From: Betaproteobacteria bacterium
Lineage (GTDB): Bacteria; Pseudomonadota; Gammaproteobacteria; Burkholderiales; UBA6910
Assembly (NCBI GenBank): GCA_016183615.1
Contig: JACPEG010000045.1
Coordinates: 1-64,000, forward strand
Length of the DNA stretch: 64,000 bases
Direction of reading: 5' to 3'
A program made the position numbers and the translations under genes. The notes under the pieces are model-generated. The model was not told the DNA's origin, did not search any database, and saw only the letters and a list, made by a program, of their open reading frames with translations. Below are positions 19,259 through 27,717 of this stretch, piece after piece. Position 1 is the stretch's first letter; the number at the start of each line of letters is the position of its first letter.

Positions 19259-20200
19259 TCATCCCTTGGCAAACTGGGGTTTGATGGATTTAGCGAGACG
19301 ATCCATGGCTTCGACCATGACGTTCTGGATCTCTGGCCATTTTTCCTCGCCGTCACTGAGCCCGCCGTGTCGCAATACAAAACGTACTCGACACCCCCGT
19401 TTATCGTCGAGGCGTTCCCACGATAACGGCGCGCCGAAGGACTGCTCGACTTCGGCCTTGCGCGCGTGGAGAGCGTCAAAGATACGTTTATTCTCCTCCT
19501 TGTCGCCGGTATCGATCCAGAACTCGACCGCGGCCTCTTCCGACATCCAGATGAGATAGTTGAAGCTCAGGCCAGATCTGATTCCGGCACCGGCCGAAAT
19601 CCAGGAGTCTTTCGACGGGGCACGCTGTGCGTGCAGCAAGACGCCCTTCTCCTTGGCACGCGCCAGAAGCTGCTCCCAGAATCTCAGCCGAAGCACATGG
19701 CGTTCCGCAAGCTCCTTCTTCTGCTTGCCGAAGGTCTTCGCCTCGGCGCTCGGGCCAACTATCACGGTAAAGAGCGGAGCTGGATCGGAGCCCGCGATTC
19801 TGTATGCCGCTAGACGGACAAGAAAAAACGCAATGTCGTCAGGGGTAGTCTCGTTGAGCCACTGTATTGCGCGAATGTGTTCCGGGCGAGGCTCACTGGT
19901 TATCCAGACGGCCGCCTTCGCGTCCAGGTTGGTGAGATAGGTCAGCACCTTACCAAGGTGGTCGTGGTCTGTCGCCTCAAGTTGGTTCTCGACGATCACG
20001 CGATTCCCGTCGTCGTCCTCCGCCACAAGGTCCACTTGAAAACCACCGGCTTTGAGTTCCCGCTGCGGGTCGGACAACGAAACGCCAATTGCCTCGGACA
20101 GCGAATCCAGGTTGCTCTCCAGCCATGCCGAGAATCCACGTTCCTCGTGCTTCCACAGGTCACGCAGAGGTACAGGATCGAGTTTTCCGATGGTGGTCAT
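19259..20200 (-). CDS. DUF4268-type nuclease-like protein (cassette gene)
   Basis: This 313-residue protein has an N-terminal half with FQVDLVAEDDDGNRVIVENQ and TDHDHLGKVLTYLTNL. It is a restriction-nuclease-like core in which Asp57, Glu71 and Gln73 would be catalytic (Gln in place of the usual Lys). The C-terminal half (FWIDTGDKEENKRIFDALHARK, LSWERLDDKRGCRVRF) matches the DUF4268 family. Such proteins are frequent near defence genes, but activity is not well established. The stop is 8 bp from attC site C. No strong ribosome site is seen before the ATG at 20200. Confidence 0.75.
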   Translation of the reverse strand: MTTIGKLDPVPLRDLWKHEERGFSAWLESNLDSLSEAIGVSLSDPQRELKAGGFQVDLVAEDDDGNRVIVENQLEATDHDHLGKVLTYLTNLDAKAAVWITSEPRPEHIRAIQWLNETTPDDIAFFLVRLAAYRIAGSDPAPLFTVIVGPSAEAKTFGKQKKELAERHVLRLRFWEQLLARAKEKGVLLHAQRAPSKDSWISAGAGIRSGLSFNYLIWMSEEAAVEFWIDTGDKEENKRIFDALHARKAEVEQSFGAPLSWERLDDKRGCRVRFVLRHGGLSDGEEKWPEIQNVMVEAMDRLAKSIKPQFAKG

Positions 20201-20215
20201 GAGAAGAGGGTCACT

Positions 20216-20256
20216 GCCGAACGCCTAGTGAACTTCCCAAATGCGGGATATTAGAC
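20216..20256 (-). other. degenerate attC-like site D
   Basis: On the minus strand GTCTAAT and GTTCGGC bracket 41 bp containing a TCCC/GGGA stem. The GTTCGGC core lies 16 bp before the start of the DUF4268 gene, the expected place for an upstream cassette boundary. It is short and lacks clear L arms. The remaining gap to 20447 (about 190 bp) shows nothing else I can support. Confidence 0.35.
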
Positions 20257-20447
20257 ACCGAAAACCAACCTGCCGTCACCCCACCCCGGGAAATCAGGCG
20301 GTTGCCCGACAGCGAGGTCAGCGCATTTCGGCGATAGGCTGCGTCAGACGCGGGACTATCAAGAAATAGGCGGCTTGCGAGGTGGGGATTGCCCGCCAAT
20401 TCGCGAATTGCGGGATCCCGGGTGACCGCCGAGAGCGGACTGTTCCG

Positions 20448-20837
20448 TTAAGCGACCCCGCCCAGCGGAAACGCGCTGCGCGTCAGCGCAACCGAGACGA
20501 TGTAAAGGAACACCGCCTGCGCGCCGATCCAGAAGCCGATGCGGATCGCTTTGGTTTTTCCGCGCTTGAGGCCGATGGTGCCGAGGACGATGTAGGCAAT
20601 GAGGCCGAACACCTTGGCGCTGAGCCAAGCGTCCACGAAGGGGTACTGGCCGATCATGAATGCCAGGGTAAGCCCGGCGGCAAGGAGCAGCGTGTCGTTG
20701 ACGTGGGGAACGATCTTCACCCAGCGCCGTTCGAGCAGCGGCGATTCGCGGATCATCCAGAGGCCGCGCAGGAAGAACAGGGCGAAGCTCAGGATGACGA
20801 AGGTGAGGTGGAGGTATTTGATGGCGAGGTAGGGCAT
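20448..20837 (-). CDS. SirB2-family membrane protein
   Basis: This roughly 129-residue protein has four hydrophobic helices. It begins MPYLAIKYLHLTFVILSFAL, the SirB2 family start, and contains FFLRGLWMIRESPLL and KVFGLIAYIVLGTIGLKRG. The family is linked loosely to invasion gene regulation in enterobacteria, but its biochemical role is unknown. I prefer the ATG at 20837 to one at 20870. It lies downstream of nnrS on the same strand, separated by two palindromic repeats. Confidence 0.85.
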   Translation of the reverse strand: MPYLAIKYLHLTFVILSFALFFLRGLWMIRESPLLERRWVKIVPHVNDTLLLAAGLTLAFMIGQYPFVDAWLSAKVFGLIAYIVLGTIGLKRGKTKAIRIGFWIGAQAVFLYIVSVALTRSAFPLGGVA

Positions 20838-20844
20838 CCTAGTC

Positions 20845-21015
20845 ACCCCAACCCTGCCCTCCCCCGTCAAGGGGGAGGGGTTGTTTTCCAGGTGTCCCCA
20901 TTGTTGGGGGCCTGTTGTCGGCCCTCCCCCATCCAGGGAAAGGGAGTGAATATTTGAGGGCGCGGCAGAAGGTCATAGTCACCCCCACCCTACCCTCCCC
21001 CCTCAAGGGGGAGGG
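20845..21015. repeat. two CCCTCCCCC palindromes in direct repeat
   Basis: Two copies of AGTCACCCC-ACCCT-CCCTCCCCC are each followed by the mirror GGGGGAGGG. Stems are 20857-20865/20871-20879 and 20993-21001/21007-21015. They lie between nnrS and sirB2. Either could terminate or attenuate transcription. The same palindrome class is found inside a phage gene (58159-58181) and in related form inside hypX (40257-40280). Confidence 0.65.
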
Positions 21016-21024
21016 AATACAAAA

Positions 21025-22272
21025 TCACCCGCCCTTGCCGTCCGCCCGCGGGCGCCAGAAGATCGGGGCGTAGTAGAGCGCCCACACCGAGATGCAGGCC
21101 ACCCAGACGAAGGCGGAGAGGATGGTCATGTAGGTGAACGCCGCCGGGCGCACGCCGGGGAATTCCGCCAGCACGCGCAGTGCCGCGGCGCCCCACAGCC
21201 CGAGGAAGCTGTACCAGGTGAGGTTGTCGGCGAGCAGCTCGCGGCCCGAGTGGCCCAGCGTCACGCGCGAGGCCATGCCGATCACCATGGCCGAGAAGTA
21301 GCCCACGGTGAGGGCGTGCAGCGGCGCGAGCCCCAGGATTTTCACCTCGCCGCCGGTGGCGAATTCCACCAGGCTGCGGGCGGCGAACAGCACGAAGCCG
21401 ATCGCCACCCAGACGAAGGCCAGGTGCAGCACCGCCACCAGCCGCACCTGGAAGCTGCGGTGGAACTGCCAGCGCACGGTGAGGTAGAGCGCCACCGCCG
21501 CGGCCGGCAGCTCGAACATCCACATCAGGCGCCGCGCGTCGAGCAGCTCCAGCATGCCGTGGCCCGCGGTGCAGCCGAGCAGCACCCACAGCGCCCAGTA
21601 GGGGCGGTACACCTGCACCCCGGGGATGGCGCGGCTGGTGAAGAACGGGATCATTCGGTGGGAGACCGCCAGCAGCACCGGCACCAGGAAGAACCACACG
21701 CCGGCCACCTTCGACACCTCCACCAGGTAGTCCGCCTCGCCCGAGATGCCGATGCCGTAGGCCACGATCCCCAGCCAGCCGACCGCCAGCGAGACCACCA
21801 CCACCAGCGCGTGGCGCAGGTCCTGCATCGGCCCCGTCCAGATGAGCCGCGCCAGTGCGTAGGTGGCGATCGCCCAGCCCGCCGCGTGCACGGCGATGGC
21901 GACCAGCATCAGCGCCTTGCCGGCGAACAGCGCGATGTAGAACAGCACCATGCCCGGCACCATCAGCAGCCACGCCGGCACGTAGAGCTCGCGGGGCACC
22001 CGCTCCCGCCCCATCCAGCTCGGCATCGCCGTCATGAGGAAGCCGAACACGAAGAACGGGAAGAAGCCGTAGATCATCAGGAAGGCGTGGATCCAGTTGG
22101 GCGGCAGCGGCCACTGGGGCGGCAGATACCAGCCGGCGTAGCGGCCGGAGAGGTCGGCGAGCCACCAAGTGAGGGTGAGCAGCGCCTGGATGGTGCCCGC
22201 CAGGAACATGATGCGGTGGGGGGCGGCAGTGAACCTTTGCCAGGTGCCGGGGGCCAGGGTTTCGGCAGTCAT
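21025..22272 (-). CDS. nnrS: NnrS family protein
   Basis: This 415-residue haem- and copper-containing membrane protein of the NnrS family has about 12 hydrophobic helices. Conserved features include the N-terminal PHRIMFLAGTIQALLTLTWW, a HAFLMIYGFFPFFVFGFL helix with a conserved His, and LAPLHALTVGYFSAMVIGMASRVTLGHSGR. NnrS protects against nitric oxide stress, usually in denitrifiers. It reads away from the hydrogenase operon, sharing a divergent region with hupS. With the NnrU gene at 49108 it suggests the host meets NO. Confidence 0.9.
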   Translation of the reverse strand: MTAETLAPGTWQRFTAAPHRIMFLAGTIQALLTLTWWLADLSGRYAGWYLPPQWPLPPNWIHAFLMIYGFFPFFVFGFLMTAMPSWMGRERVPRELYVPAWLLMVPGMVLFYIALFAGKALMLVAIAVHAAGWAIATYALARLIWTGPMQDLRHALVVVVSLAVGWLGIVAYGIGISGEADYLVEVSKVAGVWFFLVPVLLAVSHRMIPFFTSRAIPGVQVYRPYWALWVLLGCTAGHGMLELLDARRLMWMFELPAAAVALYLTVRWQFHRSFQVRLVAVLHLAFVWVAIGFVLFAARSLVEFATGGEVKILGLAPLHALTVGYFSAMVIGMASRVTLGHSGRELLADNLTWYSFLGLWGAAALRVLAEFPGVRPAAFTYMTILSAFVWVACISVWALYYAPIFWRPRADGKGG

Positions 22273-22524
22273 CGGGCGAACCGGATGTTGTTGTTAATCG
22301 CGCCATTCTACCGCCCGTCCGCGCTCCCTGCCATCCGTAGAGCCACCCGCCGGCCGGTCGGTTTCCAGGCGGCGGCAGGCGCGCCGCCAGCTCCGGCATG
22401 GGTGGCATCGCGGTTTCCAGTTGGGCGGCAATCCGCAATCGCGCTTGGCGAACCGGCCCGTGCCCGTTTCCCGCGGTCGGGCGCCAACCCGCTGATCCGC
22501 AACAGACAAATTATTTCCCTGGAG

Positions 22525-22541
22525 CTGGCACGGTATTTGTT
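22525..22541 (+). promoter_or_regulatory. sigma-54 promoter of hupSLC
   Basis: CTGGCACGGTATTTGTT matches the -24/-12 consensus (YTGGCAC-N5-TTGCW) with a single C-to-T change at -12; GG and GT are 10 bp apart as required. It lies 64 bp before the hupS ATG. An almost identical element precedes the nickel permease gene (46669-46685). HoxA (41163-42620) is the natural activator. Confidence 0.8.
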
Positions 22542-22604
22542 AGGGATGCACTCCCAAAGAGGGGCCGCGCGCCCCCATCCATCACCACTGGCCTGGAGCA
22601 GACC

Positions 22605-23696
22605 ATGACCGAAACGTTCTACGACCTGCTGCGCAAGCAGGGCATCACCCGCCGCAGCTTCCTCAAATTCTGCAGCCTCACCGCCACCTCCCTCGGCCTG
22701 AGTTCCGCCGGCGCCGCGAAAATCGCCCACGCCATGGAGACCAAGCCGCGCACGCCGGTGATCTGGCTGCACGGGCTGGAGTGCACCTGCTGTTCGGAAT
22801 CCTTCATCCGCTCGGCCCATCCGCTGGCGAAGGACGTGGTGCTGTCCATGCTCTCGCTGGATTACGACGACACGCTGATGGCGGCGGCCGGCCACCAAGC
22901 CGAGGCGATCCTCACGGAGATCAGGCAGAAGTACAAAGGAAACTACATCGTCGCCGTGGAAGGCAACCCGCCGCTCAACGAGGACGGCATGTACTGCATC
23001 CACGGCGGCCGGCCCTTCGTCGAGGTGCTGAAGGAAACCTGTGCCGACGCCAAGGCGGTGATCGCCTGGGGCGCCTGCGCCTCCTGGGGCTGCGTGCAGG
23101 CCGCCAAGCCCAACCCGACCCGCGCCACGCCGGTGGACAAGGTGATCTCCGGCAAGCCCATCATCAAGGTGCCGGGCTGTCCGCCCATCGCCGAGGTGAT
23201 GACCGGGGTCGTCACCTACATGCTGACCTTCGACCGCATCCCCGAGCTCGACCGCAACGGCCGGCCCAAGATGTTCTACGGCCAGCGCATCCACGACAAG
23301 TGCTACCGCCGGCCCCACTTCGACGCCGGCCAGTTCGTGGAGGCCTGGGACGACGACTCGGCGCGCAAGGGCTACTGCCTGTACAAGATGGACTGCAAGG
23401 GTCCCACCACCTACAACGCCTGCTCCACCGTGCGCTGGAACAACGGCGTCTCGTTCCCGATCCAGTCGGGCCACGGCTGCATCGGCTGCTCCGAAGAGGG
23501 CTTCTGGGACAAGGGCGGATTCTACGAGCGGGTCACCGACATCAAGCAGTTCGGCGTCGAATCCAACGCCGACAAGGTGGGCGGCACCACGGCGGCGGTG
23601 GCCGGCGCGGCGGTGGCGGCCCACGCCGCGGTCTCGGCGCTCAAGCGTGCCGGCGCCGGCAAGGGCACGGAAAAGACTGAACAAGGAGGCAAGTGA
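22605..23696 (+). CDS. hupS: uptake [NiFe]-hydrogenase small subunit, O2-tolerant type
   Basis: This 363-residue precursor carries electrons from the NiFe site through three Fe-S clusters. A Tat signal ([11 protein letters not shown]) is probably cleaved after Ala43. In mature numbering six cysteines (17, 19, 20, 115, 120, 149) surround the proximal cluster: C60-T-C62-C63, C158, C163 and C192 in the precursor. Cys19 and Cys120 are the two extra residues of the [4Fe-3S] cluster that gives oxygen tolerance in group 1d enzymes. The C-terminal anchor helix ([20 protein letters not shown]) is present. The ATG at 22605 is the family start; the open frame before it is chance. hupL begins 2 bp after the stop. 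Confidence 0.97.
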   Translation: MTETFYDLLRKQGITRRSFLKFCSLTATSLGLSSAGAAKIAHAMETKPRTPVIWLHGLECTCCSESFIRSAHPLAKDVVLSMLSLDYDDTLMAAAGHQAEAILTEIRQKYKGNYIVAVEGNPPLNEDGMYCIHGGRPFVEVLKETCADAKAVIAWGACASWGCVQAAKPNPTRATPVDKVISGKPIIKVPGCPPIAEVMTGVVTYMLTFDRIPELDRNGRPKMFYGQRIHDKCYRRPHFDAGQFVEAWDDDSARKGYCLYKMDCKGPTTYNACSTVRWNNGVSFPIQSGHGCIGCSEEGFWDKGGFYERVTDIKQFGVESNADKVGGTTAAVAGAAVAAHAAVSALKRAGAGKGTEKTEQGGK

Positions 23697-23698
23697 AC

Positions 23699-25492
23699 AT
23701 GAGCGCCTACGAAACCCAGGGCTTCAAGCTCGACAACTCCGGCAAGCGCGTCGTCGTCGATCCGGTCTCCCGCATCGAGGGCCACCTGCGGGTCGAGGTC
23801 AACCTCGATTCCCAGAACGTGATCCGCAACGCCGTGTCCACCGGCACCATGTGGCGCGGCCTGGAAGTCATCCTCAAGGGCCGCGATCCGCGCGACGCCT
23901 GGGCCTTCACCGAGCGCATCTGCGGCGTGTGCACCGGGACCCACGCGCTGACCTCGGTGCGCGCCGTGGAGGACGCCCTCGCCATCAAGATTCCGGAGAA
24001 CGCCAACTCCATCCGCAACATCATGCAGTTGAACCTCCAGGTCCACGACCACCTGGTGCACTTCTACCACCTGCACGCCCTCGACTGGGTGGACGTGGTC
24101 TCGGCGCTCAAAGCCGACCCCAAGGCCACCTCGGAGCTGGCCCAGAGTATCTCGCCGTGGCCGCTCTCCTCGCCGGGCTACTTCCGCGATTTGCAGGCAC
24201 GGCTCAAGAAGTTCGTCGAGTCCGGCCAGCTCGGACCCTTCATGAACGGCTACTGGGGCAACCCGGCCTACAAGCTGCCGCCGGAAGCGAACCTGATGGC
24301 GGTCGCCCACTACCTGGAGGCCCTCGATTTCCAGAAGGAGATCGTCAAGATCCATACCATCTTCGGCGGCAAGAACCCGCACCCCAACTGGCTGGTGGGC
24401 GGCGTCCCCTGCGCCATCAACGTCAACGACACCGGGGCGGTGGGCGCCATCAACATGGAGCGCCTGAACCTGGTCTCCGGCATCATCGACCGCTCGCTGG
24501 AATTCGTCGAGCAGGTCTATATCCCGGACCTCCTCGCCATCGCCTCCTTCTACAAGGGCTGGCTCCACGGCGGCGGGCTCTCCAGCAAGAGCGTGCTGTC
24601 CTACGGCGACATCCCCGAGCGCGCCAATGACTACTCGGCGCAAAACCTGCTGCTGCCGCGCGGCGCCATCATCAACGGCGATCTCACCAAGGTGCACGAG
24701 GTGGACCTCAAGGACCCGGAGCAGATCCAGGAGTTCGTCACCCACTCCTGGTACAAGTACCCGGACGAGACCAAGGGCCTGCATCCCTTCGACGGCGTGA
24801 CCGAGGCCAACTACAAGCCCGAGGGCCAGAACTTCAAGGGCACCCGGACCAAAATCGAGCAGCTCGACGAGTCGGCGAAATACTCCTGGATCAAGGCGCC
24901 GCGCTGGCGCGGCCACGCCATGGAGGTGGGCCCGCTGGCGCGCTACATCGTCGGCTACGTGCAGAAGAAGCCGGAATTCAAGGAGCCGGTGGACATGGTG
25001 CTGAAGAAGCTCGACCTGCCCCTGAGCGCGCTGTTCTCCACCCTGGGGCGCACCGCCGCCCGGGGCCTCGAATGCCAGTGGGCCGCCCACAAGCAGAAAT
25101 ACTTCTTCGACAAGCTGATGGCGAGCCTCAAGGCCGGCGACACCGCCACCGCCAACGTGGACAAGTGGGAGCCCGCCACCTGGCCCAAGGAAGCCAAGGG
25201 CGCGGGCTTCACCGAGGCGCCGCGCGGCGCGCTCGGCCACTGGATCAAAATCAAGGACACCCGGATCGACAACTACCAGTGCGTGGTGCCCACCACCTGG
25301 AACGGCAGCCCGCGCGATCCCAAGGGCCAGATCGGCGCCTACGAGGCCTCGCTCATGAACACGCCGATGGCCAAGGCCGACCAGCCGCTGGAGATCCTGC
25401 GGACCATTCACAGCTTCGATCCCTGCCTCGCCTGCTCGACCCACGTGATGAGTCCGGACGGCCGGCAACTGGCCACAGTAAAGGTGCGTTGA
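23699..25492 (+). CDS. hupL: uptake [NiFe]-hydrogenase large subunit
   Basis: This 597-residue catalytic subunit binds the NiFe(CN)2CO centre. The nickel ligands are Cys75 and Cys78 ([11 protein letters not shown]) and Cys576 and Cys579 (DPCLACSTH). A 15-residue tail after His582 (starting VMSPDG) is the peptide removed by HupD once nickel is in place. Sequence and length fit the membrane-bound group 1d enzyme of Cupriavidus type. A strong ribosome site (AAGGAGG) precedes the ATG. It lies between hupS and the cytochrome b gene in one operon. Confidence 0.97.
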   Translation: MSAYETQGFKLDNSGKRVVVDPVSRIEGHLRVEVNLDSQNVIRNAVSTGTMWRGLEVILKGRDPRDAWAFTERICGVCTGTHALTSVRAVEDALAIKIPENANSIRNIMQLNLQVHDHLVHFYHLHALDWVDVVSALKADPKATSELAQSISPWPLSSPGYFRDLQARLKKFVESGQLGPFMNGYWGNPAYKLPPEANLMAVAHYLEALDFQKEIVKIHTIFGGKNPHPNWLVGGVPCAINVNDTGAVGAINMERLNLVSGIIDRSLEFVEQVYIPDLLAIASFYKGWLHGGGLSSKSVLSYGDIPERANDYSAQNLLLPRGAIINGDLTKVHEVDLKDPEQIQEFVTHSWYKYPDETKGLHPFDGVTEANYKPEGQNFKGTRTKIEQLDESAKYSWIKAPRWRGHAMEVGPLARYIVGYVQKKPEFKEPVDMVLKKLDLPLSALFSTLGRTAARGLECQWAAHKQKYFFDKLMASLKAGDTATANVDKWEPATWPKEAKGAGFTEAPRGALGHWIKIKDTRIDNYQCVVPTTWNGSPRDPKGQIGAYEASLMNTPMAKADQPLEILRTIHSFDPCLACSTHVMSPDGRQLATVKVR

Positions 25493-25514
25493 AACCGGCA
25501 CAAAGGAGACTGAC

Positions 25515-26216
25515 ATGTCCGCCGTACAGCAGATCGACAACGACGCCGAAACCGCCGCCGGCCGCTCGGTGTACGTCTACGAAGGGCCGGTGCGGCTGTG
25601 GCACTGGATCAATGCCCTGTGCATCCTGACGCTGGCCGTCACCGGCTATCTCATCGCGAGTCCGCTGCCGACGGTCGCCGGGGAGGCGTCGGCCAACTTC
25701 CTCATGGGCTACATCCGCTTCGCCCACTTCAGCGCCGCCTACGTCTTCGCCGTCGCCTTCCTGGTGCGCATCTACTGGGCCATTGCGGGCAACCACCACG
25801 CCCGCCAGCTGTTCGTGCTGCCGGTCACCGACCGCGAGTGGTGGCGCGGGCTGCTCCACGAGCTGCGCTACTACTTCTTCCTGGCGCGACTGCCGAAGAA
25901 GTACCTGGGCCACAACCCGCTGGCGCACTTCTTCATGTTCCTGTTCGTCACCGTGGCCAGCGTGCTGATGATCTTCACCGGCTTCGCCCTCTACGGCGAG
26001 GGCAAGGGGCTGGGCAGCTGGCAGGATGCGCTGTTCGGCTGGGTGATCCCGTTCCTGGGGGGCAGCCAGGCGACCCACAGCTGGCATCACCTGGGCATGT
26101 GGGGCATCGTCTGCTTCGTCATCATCCACGTCTACGCCGCCATCCGCGAGGACATCCTGTCGCGCCAGAGCATGATCTCCACCATGGTGAGCGGCTACCG
26201 CATGTTCAGGGATTGA
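25515..26216 (+). CDS. hupC: hydrogenase cytochrome b subunit
   Basis: This 233-residue di-haem cytochrome b anchors HupSL to the inner membrane and passes electrons to quinone. There are four transmembrane helices with conserved His residues: VRLWHWINALCILTLAVTGY, FAHFSAAYVFAVAFLVR, NPLAHFFMFLFVTVASVLM and SWHHLGMWGIVCFVIIHVYAA. AAGGAG lies before the ATG, 22 bp after hupL. The equivalent in Cupriavidus is HoxZ. Confidence 0.96.
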   Translation: MSAVQQIDNDAETAAGRSVYVYEGPVRLWHWINALCILTLAVTGYLIASPLPTVAGEASANFLMGYIRFAHFSAAYVFAVAFLVRIYWAIAGNHHARQLFVLPVTDREWWRGLLHELRYYFFLARLPKKYLGHNPLAHFFMFLFVTVASVLMIFTGFALYGEGKGLGSWQDALFGWVIPFLGGSQATHSWHHLGMWGIVCFVIIHVYAAIREDILSRQSMISTMVSGYRMFRD

Positions 26217-26261
26217 AGCGCACAACAGCATCAGTAAATCAACTAACCCAAGGAGAATTCG

Positions 26262-26858
26262 GTGCGGAAAATCGTAAATACAGTGCTTGTCGCGGGGTTG
26301 CTGGCCTCTCCGCTCGCTATGGCGGAGAAAGGGGACTGGATGGTGCGGGGCCGCGTAATCGGGGTCAATCCCGATGAGTCATCCAGTAATCCGGCGGTGC
26401 CCGTCGGCGTGAGCGACGAGACCGTGCTGGAGGTGGACCTGAGCTATTTTCTGACCAAAAACGTGGCGCTGGAGCTGATCGCCACCCGCAAGAGCTTTGA
26501 CGTATCGAGCGCTGGCGCGTCTCTCGGTTCCGTGACACTCCTGCCACCCACGCTGCTGGTGCAGTATCACTTCACGCCGGACGCCAAATTCCGGCCCTAC
26601 GTCGGGGTGGGGATCAATTACACCCGCTTCAGCGACCGCTCCCTGGCCGCAGGAACGCTCGAAGTGGACAAGGACAGCACCGGGGCGGCGATCCAGGTGG
26701 GGGCAGACATCGAAATCGCCAAGAGCCTGTTCCTCAACCTGGACCTCAAGAAAATCAAGATCGATACCGACGTCAAGGTCGTCGCGACCGGCGCCACCGC
26801 CACCAACCTGGAGATTGATCCGCTCGTCTTCGGGGTGGGGATTGGCTGGAGATTCTGA
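26262..26858 (+). CDS. ompW: OmpW/AlkL-family outer-membrane protein
   Basis: This 198-residue eight-stranded barrel has a signal peptide (MRKIVNTVLVAGLLASPLAMA), then DWMVRGRVIGVNPDE, PPTLLVQYHF, FRPYVGVGINYTRF and a terminal aromatic (GIGWRF), all OmpW hallmarks. It starts at a GTG 45 bp after hupC, with AAGGAGAA before it and no terminator between, so it should be the fourth gene of the hydrogenase operon. OmpW proteins form channels for small, often hydrophobic molecules. Its place here is not usual for hup loci. Confidence 0.88.
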   Translation: MRKIVNTVLVAGLLASPLAMAEKGDWMVRGRVIGVNPDESSSNPAVPVGVSDETVLEVDLSYFLTKNVALELIATRKSFDVSSAGASLGSVTLLPPTLLVQYHFTPDAKFRPYVGVGINYTRFSDRSLAAGTLEVDKDSTGAAIQVGADIEIAKSLFLNLDLKKIKIDTDVKVVATGATATNLEIDPLVFGVGIGWRF

Positions 26859-26878
26859 AGACCTGCTTCAGGCAAGAG

Positions 26879-26920
26879 GCGCGGATGCCGGCCCAGGCGC
26901 CCGGCGTCCGCGCTGTTTTT
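26879..26920 (+). terminator. Rho-independent terminator of hupSLC-ompW
   Basis: GCGCGGATGCCGG and CCGGCGTCCGCGC form a strong stem, followed by GTTTTT. It lies 20 bp after the ompW stop and separates the structural operon from the restriction-modification island. The rest of the gap to 27126 holds no gene that I can support. Confidence 0.8.
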
Positions 26921-27126
26921 CTATGCGGCCGGGCCGGGTTTCCACCCGGGCGCCGCTGCATCGTTCTGGATGGGGCTGCAGCTTGCCTGGGACATGCACT
27001 TGGCCTGGAAAAAATTTCCCGGGCTTACGTCAGCTATAGGTGTCGTCGTAGTCGCTGGCCCAGCTTTGGCGATTTCGGTACAGTCTGTGCAAAATTCGAA
27101 CGCCGAAAAAGGGTACCGCTGCTCCA

Positions 27127-27717
27127 ATGCCGATAAATGCATTGCCACAATTCCTTCAGGAGCACTACGAAATCCACGAATGGCGTCACGCCCTCGCAAT
27201 CCTTCGCCAGGATTTCCCCGCAGAGTACAAAGATATCTGCGAGGTTCTTTCAGCATTCCGTCTGAAGAAGAGTTGGATCGCCACCAGCGGAGGGGGAAAA
27301 TCGAAAGTTTCACAGTGGATTGACTCCGCGCTGATTCGTCGCGGGTGGCAGGCAAAGAACTTCGACACGAAAATCACCGTCGATCAAGCGGTGATGGAGT
27401 CGCCGACCCACGAGGTAGATTGTTTCAAGAATCGGGTCGCCCTCGAAATTGAATGGAACAACAAGGACCCATTCTTCGATCGGGACCTCAATAATTTCCG
27501 GCTGCTGTTCGATCTCCGGGCTATATCCGTCGGCATAATAATTACCCGATGCGACGAGCTTCAGGAGATCTTTGATGAGCTTGGCAGGGGAGCGTCCTAT
27601 GGTGCATCCACCACGCATATATCGAAGCTGCTCCCCAGAATTCAGGGTGGTGGCGGCGCGGAATGCCCGATCCTCGTGTTTGGGATAAGGAGATCTCTTT
27701 ATGACGAAGATCATTAG
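27127..27717 (+). CDS. type II restriction endonuclease, BglII/BstYI-like
   Basis: This 196-residue protein contains HEVDCFKNRVALEIEWNNKD, giving Asp98, Glu107 and Glu109, the same D-x8-E-x-(Q/E) spacing as the BglII active site. Related enzymes cut AGATCT or RGATCY; the actual site cannot be read here. The N-terminal motif YEIHEWRHALAIL and the segment DRDLNNFRLLFDLRAISVGIIITR also fit the family. The gene overlaps the methyltransferase start by 17 bp. Its DNA is AT-richer than the hydrogenase genes on both sides, consistent with acquisition by transfer. Confidence 0.85.
   Translation: MPINALPQFLQEHYEIHEWRHALAILRQDFPAEYKDICEVLSAFRLKKSWIATSGGGKSKVSQWIDSALIRRGWQAKNFDTKITVDQAVMESPTHEVDCFKNRVALEIEWNNKDPFFDRDLNNFRLLFDLRAISVGIIITRCDELQEIFDELGRGASYGASTTHISKLLPRIQGGGGAECPILVFGIRRSLYDEDH

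Larger units (their letters stand above)
16996..20256 (-). mobile_element. integrase-less integron cassette array (CALIN)
   Basis: Four minus-strand single-gene units are separated by three well-formed attC-like sites (17271-17366, 18151-18247, 19150-19250) and a weak fourth (20216-20256). Each main site starts at or within 8 bp of the preceding stop codon and has R and L arms, an unpaired spacer and extrahelical bases on one arm. The genes are visibly less GC-rich than their neighbours. No IntI integrase is present in the window. Three of four products look defence-related. Confidence 0.72.

Noticed and set aside
18242-20200. A complete CBASS or Pycsar operon
   Set aside because: Only the TIR-like effector type is present; no CD-NTase or uridylate cyclase gene is adjacent, and the class III cyclase at 10253 is far away and of different design.
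22398-22604. Extended start of hupS
   Set aside because: It crosses the sigma-54 promoter and is unlike any hydrogenase small subunit; the Tat signal begins shortly after the ATG at 22605.
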